64,000 nucleotides of DNA. It comes from Candidatus Gastranaerophilales bacterium (GTDB lineage: Bacteria; Cyanobacteriota; Vampirovibrionia; Gastranaerophilales; Gastranaerophilaceae). Below the pieces are notes generated by a model. That model searched no databases, was not told the origin of the DNA, and saw nothing but the letters and a program-made list of their open reading frames with translations. Numbering within the stretch: the stretch's first letter is position 1; each line of letters begins with the position of its first letter. The DNA lies in NCBI GenBank assembly GCA_944324135.1, contig CALUVE010000007.1:1-64000 (forward strand). Direction: 5' to 3'. This document shows, one piece after another, positions 26,788-34,789 of this stretch. The position numbers and the translations under genes are program-made.

Positions 26788-28848
26788 ATGACTATTAAAA
26801 AACTTACTGTGGCAGCTGCAATTGCCGTTGGAATAGCAACGTGTTCCTTGAATCAAGCAATGGCAGCTTGTCCATGTGCAGCCCCTGCAGAACCTGCACC
26901 CTGCGCAGACCCGTTACCTGTAGTCACAGGCCCTGCCTGCCCGATTACTAAAGACACATCCACCTGCGACAAGTGCAAAAAACCGCTGCCGGACTGCGGC
27001 TGCAAAAAACAAGACCCTTGCAAAGACCCGTGTAAAGACCCTTGCAAGGATGATGACCCGTGCCCGCCTCAGGAAAAATCAGACTGCGGCTGTAACAATG
27101 AAGTAAGCTGCGACAAACCTGCAGAACCGGCTTGCGCACTCTGCCCTCAAACAGGCAAACCTGACAGAAAAGACATGAAACAGGTTTACGGTTATCCAAA
27201 CGCCATCTACGGTACAAATAACTATGTAGGCGAACCTGCTAACTCTATTTTTTCAACAGAAACAGCCATGGGTGCTTATCCTTCCAGCAGACTGTCCTCT
27301 GATATCAGCGGAGTCACAGTAGCTTCCCAAGGACAGGTTACAGGTGCCGCAACAGAATTGCCGTCTCTTAATGAAGCGCCGACAAGACATAACGGTATCC
27401 CGATTATGAGAAACGAAATGGCCATGGACGGAAATAATTGCGCAATAGACATGCAAACATCAAATTCTATTGACGCTATAAAAAGAAATTTTGTACCCTA
27501 CACAATAACAGAACCTGCACCGACAGGCGCTGCGGCTGACTTATCTTCAGGCGGCTGCCAGTTTCCGGATGTACCGCAAAACTACTGGGCTTCCTGCGAC
27601 ATTGACAAATTAGCAATAAATGACATCGTAGTCGGCTATCCTGACGGTATGTTCAAGCCTAATAAAGACATTACCCGCGCAGAATTCGCAACAATCCTTG
27701 TTAAAGGTTTCAACATGGACCCTTGCGGCTGCAGTGACAGCCTGTTTACTGACGTTCCGGCAAACAACTGGGCAAACGGTGCTATCTCAAAAGCTGTAGA
27801 TGAGGACTTGCTTGCAGGCTATCCCGGCGGGCAATTTAAACCGCAAAACCCTGTAACCAGAGCTGAAGCATTGACTTCTATCGCAAAAGGTATCACCTGC
27901 GATATTGACGACTGCAAAGCTGACGAAATCTTAAGTCAGTACTGCGACGGCGCTTCTGTACCGAACTGGGCTAAAGTACCTATCGCAAAATCACTTCAGG
28001 CAGGTGCGCTGAAAGATATGCCTAACCCGAATACAATCGCTCCGAACAAAGATGCCTCCAGAGCAGAAATTGCTTCTATGATGCAAACTGTCCGCGTTGA
28101 ACTCGGATATGACACAAATCCTAAAACTGCTAACAATATCTGTCCTGCTTGCCCTATAGAGAAGAATGCTTTCATTGAACAGGAAGAAATCGTTAAAATT
28201 CCGACACTGAAACTTGCTATGATTGACCAGATTACGGCAAAATCTTCTCACGTAGGTCAATACTTCAGAGCAAACACCCTTGAGGACGTCACAATTGACG
28301 GCGTAACTTACCCTTGCGGCTCTACAGTAACAGGTCAGGTCGTTGAGGTTATCAGACCGTCCGGCTGCGACAAAGGTGCATTGAAATTGTCGTTCACCTC
28401 TATCAAAAACGGCGATTGCAAAGCTAACCTGCCAAAACAAATTCTGCAGGCTCAGGTTAATAAGTCAAAACAGGTTAACCCTGTTGCAAGACTTGTTGAA
28501 ATGCCGTTCACACTTGCCGGCTCTCTTGTCGGTATTGTAGGCAGAACAGCAGGCGGTATACTGACTAACGTTGGTAACGCTGCTGAAAATGTTTCTAACG
28601 ATGCAGGTTATATGTTAGGACACGCATTCCAGGGTAAATTCGGCGCTGCCGCAAGAAACCTCGGTGACGGTTTATGGGAAACTGTTAAAGCCCCTGTTGA
28701 TGTTACAAGAACAGCTTTATCAGGTACTATGGGCTTGTTCCAGACAACCGGTGATGAAATTGCTTACCTTGTGGACCCTAAAGGATATAAAATATCCGCT
28801 GTTAACCCGAGAGAACATATCACCATCGCTTTTGGATGCAGCGACTAA
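26788..28848 (+). CDS. SLH-domain envelope protein with Cys-rich N-terminal region
   Basis: 686 aa. A signal peptide (cleavage probably after MAA, near residue 27) is followed by a Cys/Pro/Asp-rich segment (28-120) containing three DPCK repeats (DPCKDPCKDPCKDD). Three S-layer-homology domains follow at about 258-310, 319-370 and 388-437, seen as FPDVPQNYWA, VVGYPDGMFKPNKDITRAEF, FTDVPANNWA and LAGYPGGQFKPQNPVTRAE. SLH domains bind pyrocarbonylated or pyruvylated wall polymers, and in Cyanobacteria-related diderms they tie outer-membrane proteins to peptidoglycan. The C-terminal 200 residues include Gly/Ala-rich stretches (GSLVGIVGRTAGGILTNVG). It is not an obvious porin barrel. It has a strong ribosome-binding site and its own terminator, so it is probably abundant. 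Confidence 0.85.
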   Translation: MTIKKLTVAAAIAVGIATCSLNQAMAACPCAAPAEPAPCADPLPVVTGPACPITKDTSTCDKCKKPLPDCGCKKQDPCKDPCKDPCKDDDPCPPQEKSDCGCNNEVSCDKPAEPACALCPQTGKPDRKDMKQVYGYPNAIYGTNNYVGEPANSIFSTETAMGAYPSSRLSSDISGVTVASQGQVTGAATELPSLNEAPTRHNGIPIMRNEMAMDGNNCAIDMQTSNSIDAIKRNFVPYTITEPAPTGAAADLSSGGCQFPDVPQNYWASCDIDKLAINDIVVGYPDGMFKPNKDITRAEFATILVKGFNMDPCGCSDSLFTDVPANNWANGAISKAVDEDLLAGYPGGQFKPQNPVTRAEALTSIAKGITCDIDDCKADEILSQYCDGASVPNWAKVPIAKSLQAGALKDMPNPNTIAPNKDASRAEIASMMQTVRVELGYDTNPKTANNICPACPIEKNAFIEQEEIVKIPTLKLAMIDQITAKSSHVGQYFRANTLEDVTIDGVTYPCGSTVTGQVVEVIRPSGCDKGALKLSFTSIKNGDCKANLPKQILQAQVNKSKQVNPVARLVEMPFTLAGSLVGIVGRTAGGILTNVGNAAENVSNDAGYMLGHAFQGKFGAAARNLGDGLWETVKAPVDVTRTALSGTMGLFQTTGDEIAYLVDPKGYKISAVNPREHITIAFGCSD

Positions 28849-28880
28849 CGCTCTTGATTTTCTGGCCAAGAGCACATCAA

Positions 28881-28911
28881 AAAAGAACCGGATTAAAAAT
28901 CCGGTTCTTTT
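28881..28911. terminator. Bidirectional terminator between the SLH gene and ctp
   Basis: AAAAGAACCGGAT (28881-28893) pairs with ATCCGGTTCTTTT (28899-28911) over 13 bp with a 5-nt loop. A/T runs on both flanks let it serve both converging genes. Confidence 0.9.
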
Positions 28912-28933
28912 CGTTATATTATATCTTCAACCC

Positions 28934-30157
28934 CTAATATGATGCAACTGTTCTGCCTGCTGCCATTTGTTGAAGAATTTCAACAGCCTTTTTCAACTGT
29001 ACATCATCTTTATTTTTTACGTGATCTTCCGTTAACTCTACCACAACATCCGGAGTTATTCCTTTTTTATTGATATCTGTACCGTTCGGAGTCAGATACT
29101 TCTGAATTGTGATATTAATACCTGCTTCATAAGGCAGTTTGTTAACCTCCTGAACAAGCCCTTTGCCAAAAGACTGTTCGCCGACTATAACAGCTCGTCC
29201 GTTATCTTTCATTGCTCCTGAAAAAATTTCGCTGGCTGAGGCTGAACCCTTGTTTATCAAAATTACAAGCGGTTTATTTGTAACCATACCGCGGTTGGCT
29301 CTCTGGGTTTCCTTATAGCCGTCACGGTCAACCGTGCTTACAATGACTTTTCCGTCTAAAAACATATCAGATATATAAATAGCGTTTGTCAAAAGCCCGC
29401 CCGGATTTGAACGCAGGTCTACAATAAAACCTTTTTTATCTTTATTGGCATTTAAAATCTGAGCAAATTCCGTAGCCGCATTTCTGCTGATGAATGAACT
29501 GAGTCTTATGTATGCTATATCATCAGGGATTTTTGTATCTGCAGGCACTTTCTGGGAAATTGACTTAATCTCAATTTCAGCACGGGTAATGGTGTAAAGT
29601 TTGTTTGGTGTCACATCTTTACGTTTAATCAAAAGTGTTACCTGAGTACCCTCTTTACCTCTGATTTTATCGGCTGCCTTGTCAACAGTAATCCCTTTTG
29701 TGCTCACACCGTCGATTTCAAGGATTTCGTCATCTGCAAGAAGTCCGGCTTTTTCTGCAGGTGTATCTTCTATCGGGGCTATAACCATTAATTTCCCGTC
29801 TTTTACTCCTATCTGAATACCGATACCTTTCAGAGAACCCTTGATTGAGCTTGTTTCTTCTGCAAATTCTTTAGGGTCAAGAAATTTTGTATAAGGGTCA
29901 TTCAAGCTTGCAATCATTGTATTTATCGCGACATAAGCATCTTCGTTGGTCTGAATTTTATTATCATACTTGTGGCGCCATTTTGACCAATCCTGTGCGT
30001 TATTTGTCTGATCTACAAATTTTGTATTTACAAGACGCCATACATTATCGTACAAGTCCACAGGAGAATACGCAAAAACGTTATTTTTTACTATCCACCC
30101 GAATACAAGAACAAATGCTCCCATCAAAATTGCGCTTTTTTTCATAATGTTTCTCAT
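28934..30157 (-). CDS. C-terminal processing protease (S41 family)
   Basis: 407 aa. A signal anchor at residues 8-27 puts it in the periplasm. A PDZ domain (about 105-185, GIGIQIGVKDGKLMVIAPI) is followed by the S41 protease domain. The Ser/Lys dyad is clear: Ser307 in GSASASEIFSG and Lys332 in GEQSFGKGLVQ, 25 residues apart as in E. coli Prc. In the family it trims the C-termini of envelope proteins. GGAGGGAAG precedes the ATG. It is a single gene, convergent with the SLH gene. Confidence 0.92.
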   Translation of the reverse strand: MRNIMKKSAILMGAFVLVFGWIVKNNVFAYSPVDLYDNVWRLVNTKFVDQTNNAQDWSKWRHKYDNKIQTNEDAYVAINTMIASLNDPYTKFLDPKEFAEETSSIKGSLKGIGIQIGVKDGKLMVIAPIEDTPAEKAGLLADDEILEIDGVSTKGITVDKAADKIRGKEGTQVTLLIKRKDVTPNKLYTITRAEIEIKSISQKVPADTKIPDDIAYIRLSSFISRNAATEFAQILNANKDKKGFIVDLRSNPGGLLTNAIYISDMFLDGKVIVSTVDRDGYKETQRANRGMVTNKPLVILINKGSASASEIFSGAMKDNGRAVIVGEQSFGKGLVQEVNKLPYEAGINITIQKYLTPNGTDINKKGITPDVVVELTEDHVKNKDDVQLKKAVEILQQMAAGRTVASY

Positions 30158-30395
30158 TCTTTAAACTTCCCTCCACACTCCGCTAATCTCGTTCTTTTTT
30201 ACCATGATGAAATATAGTAAAAAAAGTTCCTGAAATTTAACAGAGTATTTATGTTACTTATCTTACCATAAAAAACCGTAATTGTGAACATAAAGCGAAA
30301 TACCTCAATTATTAACCTTTGTAACAATATATATTTTTTATACAATTTTTAGTCAATTATTTTGTAAAAAACTTTTTTATATAAATATAACGAGG

Positions 30396-30401
30396 TATAA
30401 T
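30396..30401 (+). promoter_or_regulatory. -10 box of the 60-aa gene and prmC operon (leaderless start)
   Basis: TATAAT ends 6 nt before the ATG at 30408; no ribosome-binding site. The -35 region is a T-run (30373-30378). Confidence 0.55.
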
Positions 30402-30407
30402 ATTTAC

Positions 30408-30590
30408 ATGGACGAGAGAACCGAAAACAACTTAACACTGATTGAAAACAAAGAACTTCTTGAAAAAGAAGAAGCTGTTGTTTCACCTGCTGCCGGACAC
30501 GTGACTAATCCGATAGCAAAAAAACTGCTGGAATTCCATCAGGAACAGATTGCTAAGAAGTTTTCAGTTAAAGATTTATTTAAAAAATAA
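30408..30590 (+). CDS. Small hypothetical protein
   Basis: 60 aa, acidic in the first half and basic at the end (QIAKKFSVKDLFKK). No signal peptide, no membrane span, not recognised. It is the first gene of an operon with the 167-aa gene (2 bp gap) and prmC. Its ATG follows a consensus -10 box by 6 nt. Confidence 0.6.
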   Translation: MDERTENNLTLIENKELLEKEEAVVSPAAGHVTNPIAKKLLEFHQEQIAKKFSVKDLFKK

Positions 30591-30592
30591 CC

Positions 30593-31096
30593 ATGTATGA
30601 AGTGAAAAACAGAATATATCTTAACCTGACCCAAACACAAAAGTCTGCTTTGTGTAATTTTTTGCGTGCTCTGGTCAAGAAATCACCGGAACTTCTGGAG
30701 GAGGAGATTCTGGAAAAATTTATTGAGGATGAAAAATACTACCTTGAAATTAACGCATCAAGGTTTGAATTTCTATCCGAAATAATTGATGACGACGATT
30801 TTTTAGAAGATACCAGAACTTATATAAAAGAATGCCGCAAATATTACGATTACAAAAAAAGCCAGGAACCGTATATTCAGGCACAAAAAGAATTTGAAAA
30901 GAGGAAAAGAAAATTTTTGCAGGAAGTCAAAATGTCAAAAGACGCACCGACAAAAAAACAGCTTTATTATTACGACCGTTTGTGCAAAAAATATAATATA
31001 GAAAAAAAAGAGCTTTCCTCAAAACTGGAAGCACGTGATGAAATCGACAGAATTATAAACGAACACGATTACAGAAATATAGAAGATTCGGAATAA
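30593..31096 (+). CDS. Hypothetical protein
   Basis: 167 aa, highly charged and helical. No membrane span. Near residue 122 it has PTKKQLYYYDRLCKKY, reminiscent of short motifs in replication- or conjugation-associated proteins, but I cannot name a family. It begins 2 bp after the preceding stop and ends 3 bp before prmC, with no Shine-Dalgarno sequence at either junction. Translational coupling is therefore likely. Confidence 0.6.
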   Translation: MYEVKNRIYLNLTQTQKSALCNFLRALVKKSPELLEEEILEKFIEDEKYYLEINASRFEFLSEIIDDDDFLEDTRTYIKECRKYYDYKKSQEPYIQAQKEFEKRKRKFLQEVKMSKDAPTKKQLYYYDRLCKKYNIEKKELSSKLEARDEIDRIINEHDYRNIEDSE

Positions 31097-31099
31097 AAA

Positions 31100-31936
31100 A
31101 TGATACAAGATATAGTTAAAATTCTGACAGACAGCGGAATAGAACCTAATGAAGCAAATATTGAAGTAAAAATGCTTATTGAACATTTTTGCGGATATGG
31201 TGTTGCCGACATAATTATGGGCAAAAAACTCGATTCTGAAAAACTAAAAATAGTTGAAGAAAAAGCAAGACTTCGTGCCAGCACACGCCGGCCGATACAG
31301 CATATCATCGGGTTTGCAGATTTTATGGGTGAAAAATTTATCGTCAATCCGTCAGTCTTAATTCCGCGTGATGAAACAGAACTACTTGTCAGAAAAGCCA
31401 TTGAGCTTATCAGCGGGAACGGGTTCAAAACAGCTCTGGATGTCGGCACAGGAAGCGGCTGTATTGCCTGTATGATTGCGGAACATACTGACTGCCAGAT
31501 TATCGGGCTTGATATTTCAAAAGAGGCGCTGAATACCGCTTTAGACAACGCCTCCCGCCTAAATCTTTTTAACAAAGCCATATTCCGTAAATCTGACGTT
31601 TTTTCAAATGTAAAACCGGGAGAAACCTTTGACATAATAATTTCCAACCCGCCGTACATTCCGCCGCAGGAAAAAGCAGGGATACAAACAGAAGTGAAAT
31701 TTGACCCTGAAATTGCATTATTCACTACCGATGAAAAAGGACTGGAATTTTATGAAAAAATAACCTCCGGCGCACCCGGAATCTTGAATAACGGCGGCTG
31801 GCTGCTGTTTGAACTCGGGCAAGGACAGTCTCAAGACGTGAAAAAACTTATGGAAACTAATGGATTTTCAAATATTGAGATAATAAAGGATTTAGCCGGA
31901 ATAGACCGGGTAATTTGCGGTCAAAAAGCCCGCTAG
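31100..31936 (+). CDS. prmC: Peptide chain release factor N5-glutamine methyltransferase
   Basis: 278 aa. It methylates the GGQ glutamine of RF1 and RF2. An N-terminal helical domain (1-75) with RRPIQHIIGFADFMG and IPRDETELLV is followed by the methyltransferase fold: LDVGTGSGCIACMIA (SAM loop) and ISNPPYIPP, the NPPY catalytic motif. Length is typical. It overlaps the convergent gene at 31933 by 4 bp. prfA is not adjacent. Confidence 0.95.
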   Translation: MIQDIVKILTDSGIEPNEANIEVKMLIEHFCGYGVADIIMGKKLDSEKLKIVEEKARLRASTRRPIQHIIGFADFMGEKFIVNPSVLIPRDETELLVRKAIELISGNGFKTALDVGTGSGCIACMIAEHTDCQIIGLDISKEALNTALDNASRLNLFNKAIFRKSDVFSNVKPGETFDIIISNPPYIPPQEKAGIQTEVKFDPEIALFTTDEKGLEFYEKITSGAPGILNNGGWLLFELGQGQSQDVKKLMETNGFSNIEIIKDLAGIDRVICGQKAR

Positions 31937-32562
31937 TTCGCCTCTTTTATAACAGCAATAGCCTGTTCAATTTCCATTTGCAGATAATTCAACTGATCGT
32001 CAATATTTGTTCCGTTGTAAATGTGTCCGTCTCCTTGATAAGCCATATAAGGAGTATAGCGGTATGCCTCTGTTCGTAATTGTGAAATAGTCTTGGCATG
32101 CAGGGATATTTCCATAACTTTTTTAAATGATACGTAATTTTCTTCCGGCAGGTTGGTGTATTTATCTCTAAAATAATCGGCATGGGTGTTTAAGTAGTAC
32201 ACTCTTGCGGCAAAACGCTGGATATTTTCATTTGTTTCTATTGAATCAAGAATACTCTCTAGCATCGGAACGAATTCGCGCAAATCATTTATATAAGGGG
32301 AAGTTTTGTCTGTTTTAAGGATTATGTTTACAAAAGCAGGATCTTCAGTCGGAGCCGGTTTGATAGCATTAGACGAATGAAAATTTTTAATCTGCTCAAA
32401 AGTCGGTAGAGCATCCTTAGGTTCAGCTGTAGTAAAACTCTTTGTGACATCAGGAAGCGTGCCGACATACCCCATACCTTCGTATGTATTCGGCTTTTTG
32501 GCGGCAAACGCAAGGTTTGCACTCATAAAAACTAATACTGTCACAAGAAAAAACTTCTTCAT
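31933..32562 (-). CDS. Hypothetical secreted protein
   Basis: 209 aa with a clear signal peptide (FFLVTVLVFMSANLAFAA, cleavage near residue 21). The mature protein is soluble and mostly helical, without recognised domains. Its ATG follows TATAAT by exactly 6 nt and has no ribosome-binding site. It is tail-to-tail with prmC. Confidence 0.65.
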   Translation of the reverse strand: MKKFFLVTVLVFMSANLAFAAKKPNTYEGMGYVGTLPDVTKSFTTAEPKDALPTFEQIKNFHSSNAIKPAPTEDPAFVNIILKTDKTSPYINDLREFVPMLESILDSIETNENIQRFAARVYYLNTHADYFRDKYTNLPEENYVSFKKVMEISLHAKTISQLRTEAYRYTPYMAYQGDGHIYNGTNIDDQLNYLQMEIEQAIAVIKEAN

Positions 32563-32568
32563 ACCACT

Positions 32569-32574
32569 ATTATA
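32569..32574 (-). promoter_or_regulatory. -10 box of the 209-aa secreted protein gene (leaderless start)
   Basis: TATAAT on the minus strand with AGTGGT (6 nt) before the ATG at 32562. No clear -35. Confidence 0.5.
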
Positions 32575-32626
32575 ATGGTATGAAGAAAAAAATCATCATT
32601 TATTTAATTTATAGCTAAAACAAGGT

Positions 32627-32769
32627 ACTTATATAGCAAATTCCATCAATGCTATATAAAGTTCGTCATTCTGAGGGCTTTAGCCCGAAGAATCTATTTT
32701 ATTAGATACTTCGTTGACGCACAGTATGACGCAGTTTTGAAGATTTTTGATAGAATTTGCTATATAAGT
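32627..32769. mobile_element. MITE-like element, copy 1 (143 bp)
   Basis: The ends are a perfect 17-bp inverted repeat: ACTTATATAGCAAATTC (32627-32643) and GAATTTGCTATATAAGT (32753-32769). Inside is a second inverted pair, GTCATTCTG (32665-32673) and CAGTATGAC (32722-32730), around GGGCTTTAGCCC and CGAAGAATCT / AGATACTTCG. It has no coding capacity. A diverged copy lies at 39676-39820. Confidence 0.85.
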
Positions 32770-32777
32770 TCCAAAAA

Positions 32778-33353
32778 CTACTTGTTACAATGGCAGTTCT
32801 TTTTTCCGCAACTACAGTTTTGCTGCTGATTAGTACCAAAACCCGGAGCGAACGGACGCATACCTTCAGGGAGTTTTCGGCATTCACATTTTTCGCATTT
32901 TTTAATCTCGCGTTTTTGGAGACGTTCTATTTCATGATACTTGCTTTTTTGAACGCTTGTCAGATATTTTTTGAACTCTTTTTCATAAGATTTTTCAATA
33001 TTATCAATTTTTTTTTCAATTTTTTTAACTACTTTTCTTTGTTTTTTTATTTCGCGATTAGGCGCATTGGCAGTTTCAAGACGCTTCAGACAATCCTGCG
33101 CCGAATAAAGTTCAGGAAGCACGTTTTGCATCTCCTGCATCTTTTTTGTTTCAAGCTCTTCTTTACACTTAGCCTGCTCGCAGGTAAGATTCAGGGCGTT
33201 ATATAGGACATTTTTATCTTTATACAAAATATTACAAACTGAATTACAAGAGGACTGTCCGCCGCACTCTCTGACAGGACAGGACGCCTCAACAGACATG
33301 CCGGTAAATAATAACCAAATAAAACCGGTAAGGATTATAATTATTTTTTTCAT
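32778..33353 (-). CDS. Hypothetical secreted Cys-rich protein
   Basis: 191 aa. A signal peptide (IIIILTGFIWLLFTG, cleavage near VEA-S) is followed by a Cys-rich head (CPVRECGGQSSCNSVC), a long Lys/Glu-rich probable coiled coil (about 60-150), and a Cys-rich tail (CEKCECRK, then NCSCGKKNCHCNK). Paired Cys clusters on both ends of a helix suggest disulfides or metal binding in the envelope. AAAGGAGAG precedes the ATG. The MITE copy lies 9 bp past the stop codon. No family recognised. Confidence 0.65.
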   Translation of the reverse strand: MKKIIIILTGFIWLLFTGMSVEASCPVRECGGQSSCNSVCNILYKDKNVLYNALNLTCEQAKCKEELETKKMQEMQNVLPELYSAQDCLKRLETANAPNREIKKQRKVVKKIEKKIDNIEKSYEKEFKKYLTSVQKSKYHEIERLQKREIKKCEKCECRKLPEGMRPFAPGFGTNQQQNCSCGKKNCHCNK

Positions 33354-33432
33354 TAAAACTCTCCTTTATATTTGAATTTTCGCATAATTAAGGTGAAAAT
33401 TCAAATAATATTTTTATAGTAATATAAATATT

Positions 33433-33798
33433 ATGACAGAAATGAATTTAAAAAATTATGCATATCTTGGCGATGCCGTCTGGGAATTATTTATACGTTC
33501 GCAGACTGTGCGGCTTACTGAGAACGCACAAAAACTCCACACAATAACAACAGACAAGGTAAAAGCCTCTTATCAGGCAGAATTGTTACATTTTTTGGAA
33601 GAGTATCTGACCGACGAAGAAAAAGAACTTGCCAGACGCGGCAGAAACCTTTCCATTCCGGTAGGGCGTCGTCAAATCCAAAACGAATATCGTCAGGCTA
33701 CGGCATTTGAAGTTCTGATAGGTTACTGGCACGAACACGATAAAGAGCGATTAACAGAGATTTTGAACCTGCTGCCGGTAGAATGGCAAGAAAAATAA
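33433..33798 (+). CDS. mrnC: Mini-ribonuclease III
   Basis: 121 aa. A lone RNase III catalytic domain without a dsRNA-binding domain. YLGDAVWELFIR matches the Mini-III signature and includes a catalytic acidic residue, and the second acidic helix lies in ATAFEVLIGYW. In Bacillus the enzyme matures 23S rRNA ends. Length matches the family. No ribosome-binding site is evident; AT-rich -10-like sequences (TATAGT at 33415-33420) lie just upstream. Confidence 0.88.
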   Translation: MTEMNLKNYAYLGDAVWELFIRSQTVRLTENAQKLHTITTDKVKASYQAELLHFLEEYLTDEEKELARRGRNLSIPVGRRQIQNEYRQATAFEVLIGYWHEHDKERLTEILNLLPVEWQEK

Positions 33799-33808
33799 AA
33801 AAAAAGAC

Positions 33809-33836
33809 TTTACAAAAAAAAATCAGCATGTAGAAT
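33809..33836 (+). promoter_or_regulatory. Promoter of tRNA-Ala
   Basis: TTTACA (33809-33814) and TAGAAT (33831-33836) with a 16-bp spacer. The transcript would begin about 35 nt before the tRNA. Confidence 0.65.
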
Positions 33837-33877
33837 AAATATTGTGACAAATAAATAAACGACACGAAAACACACGT

Positions 33878-33953
33878 GGGGGTTTAGCTCAGCTGGTAGA
33901 GCACCTGCTTTGCACGCAGGGGGTCAGGAGTTCGAATCTCCTAACCTCCACCA
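33878..33953 (+). tRNA. tRNA-Ala (anticodon UGC)
   Basis: 76 nt with encoded CCA. The acceptor stem GGGGGTT pairs with AACCTCC and includes the G3-U70 wobble that identifies alanine tRNA. The anticodon stem CCTGC/GCAGG holds the loop TTTGCAC with TGC at 33911-33913. The T-loop TTCGAAT is standard. A terminator follows directly. Part of the 3' end is repeated at 34635-34664. Confidence 0.97.
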
Positions 33954-33960
33954 TTTAATC

Positions 33961-33988
33961 AAGAGGCTTGTTTAAAGCCTCTTTTTTT
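33961..33988 (+). terminator. Terminator of tRNA-Ala
   Basis: AAGAGGCT (33961-33968) pairs with AGCCTCTT (33976-33983), followed by a run of T. Confidence 0.85.
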
Positions 33989-34141
33989 AGTGCAAAAAAT
34001 CCGCTGTTATGTATCTGTAATGTATCAGGGATTTTGAGAAGAAGTATCGCAAATTTGAGATTTAAGTCGGAAATTTGTGAAAAAGAAAGATATTCATCAT
34101 TGAAAAGTTTTTCAAAAGAGATTTTTCTTGTTTGTTAGAAA

Positions 34142-34166
34142 GTAGGTCAGGCAATGCCTGACCTAC
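34142..34166. repeat. REP-like perfect palindrome inside the transposase gene end
   Basis: GTAGGTCAGGCA-A-TGCCTGACCTAC: 12-bp arms around one base. On the minus strand it supplies the last codons and stop of the RAYT frame (RSGIA), so it appears to have replaced the true C-terminus. Confidence 0.85.
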
Positions 34167-34485
34167 AGACTCGTTCTTGGCGTTTAATATTACTTTCGCT
34201 TTGTTCATAATCCACAATTGCATTAATATCAATCTTTTTAGAAAAAGTCCGTTTTATCAATAAAATTATTTTTGAATACTCATTAATATTATTAGGTTTT
34301 ATTAATAAATGTACATGGTCTTTCATTACACAAATTGCATAAATCTCAAAGTTATAATATTTATGAGCATTCTTGATAGAAAATTTTAATAATTCGATAT
34401 TTTTAATCAAAATATTACGTCTTTTGCTTGTAACAATGGTAATAAAAATTATACTATTGGGAATATATAATCTTTTGTAATTCAT
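34147..34485 (-). pseudogene. REP-associated tyrosine transposase (RAYT, Y1 family), truncated
   Basis: 112 aa. SIIFITIVTSKRRNIL near the N-terminus and the HUH-type motif DHVHLLI (His57, His59) match the Y1-transposase family that handles REP palindromes. Full-length relatives run 150 or more residues, with a WQRRFWEH-like C-terminal block after KRE. Here the frame stops at the equivalent point (NIKRQERV), exactly where a 25-bp palindrome begins. The promoter looks intact: TTTACC inside another REP palindrome and TGT-TAAAAT 6 nt before the ATG. It lies between the tRNA and its duplicated 3' end. Probably no longer functional, though a truncated DNA-binding product could be made. Confidence 0.8.
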
Positions 34486-34491
34486 AAACGT

Positions 34492-34521
34492 ATTTTAACA
34501 TATATTAAATGATGCGGTAAA
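34492..34521 (-). promoter_or_regulatory. Promoter of the RAYT gene, with -35 inside a REP palindrome
   Basis: TTTACC (34521-34516) belongs to the palindrome at 34511-34539. TGT-TAAAAT (34500-34492) follows after an 18-bp spacer, and 6 nt separate it from the ATG. No ribosome-binding site. Confidence 0.5.
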
Positions 34522-34539
34522 TCAAAGATTTACCACATC
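34511..34539. repeat. REP-like palindrome, single
   Basis: GATGCGGTAAATC-AAA-GATTTACCACATC: 13-bp arms with one mismatch. Followed by CCTACGGACTTG, similar to the flank of the repeat at 39090-39117 (CCTACGGGCTTA). Confidence 0.8.
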
Positions 34540-34634
34540 CTACGGACTTGGTGGGGTATGTATGTTTTATATAACATTATTTGGTTTATGGAAAATTCAA
34601 GGTAAATTAGAATAATAATTTATTTAGGATAAAC

Positions 34635-34664
34635 AATCTCATAACCTCCGCCATTTTAAAAGAG
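34635..34664 (+). repeat. Partial duplicate of the tRNA-Ala 3' end (possible attachment site)
   Basis: AATCTC-A-TAACCTCC-G-CCATTT (34635-34656) matches the tRNA 3' end and its flank at 33935-33956 in 20 of 22 positions, with further similarity (AAGAG) beyond. The two copies are exactly 700 bp apart in the same orientation. That is the pattern left by an element integrated at a tRNA gene. No integrase gene lies between them. Confidence 0.6.
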
Positions 34665-34680
34665 CATAAAAAGCTTGCAG

Positions 34681-34737
34681 GATGTGGTAAATCAAAGATT
34701 TGCCACATCAATGAAGTTTCGGTAATCAAAGATTACC
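34681..34737. repeat. BIME-like pair of REP palindromes
   Basis: Two palindromes: GATGTGGTAAATC-AAA-GATTTGCCACATC (34681-34709) and GGTAATC-AAA-GATTACC (34721-34737), followed by AAAACCTACTAAT. The same pair in the opposite orientation is at 39052-39120. With 34490-34789 holding no gene, these repeats and the tRNA fragment are its only recognisable content. Confidence 0.85.
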
Positions 34738-34789
34738 AAAACCTACTAATCTGTTTTATAGATTATTATTTTATAAAATTTTGTTCTAT

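Noticed and set aside
26990-27060. Short tandem repeats (GACCCTTGCAAA-like) considered as a CRISPR or VNTR array
   Set aside because: They are codons for the DPCK repeats of the SLH protein; there are no unique spacers and no cas genes in the window.
33954-34665. An intact integrative element beside tRNA-Ala
   Set aside because: No integrase, excisionase or phage gene lies between the tRNA and its duplicate; only a remnant can be supported.
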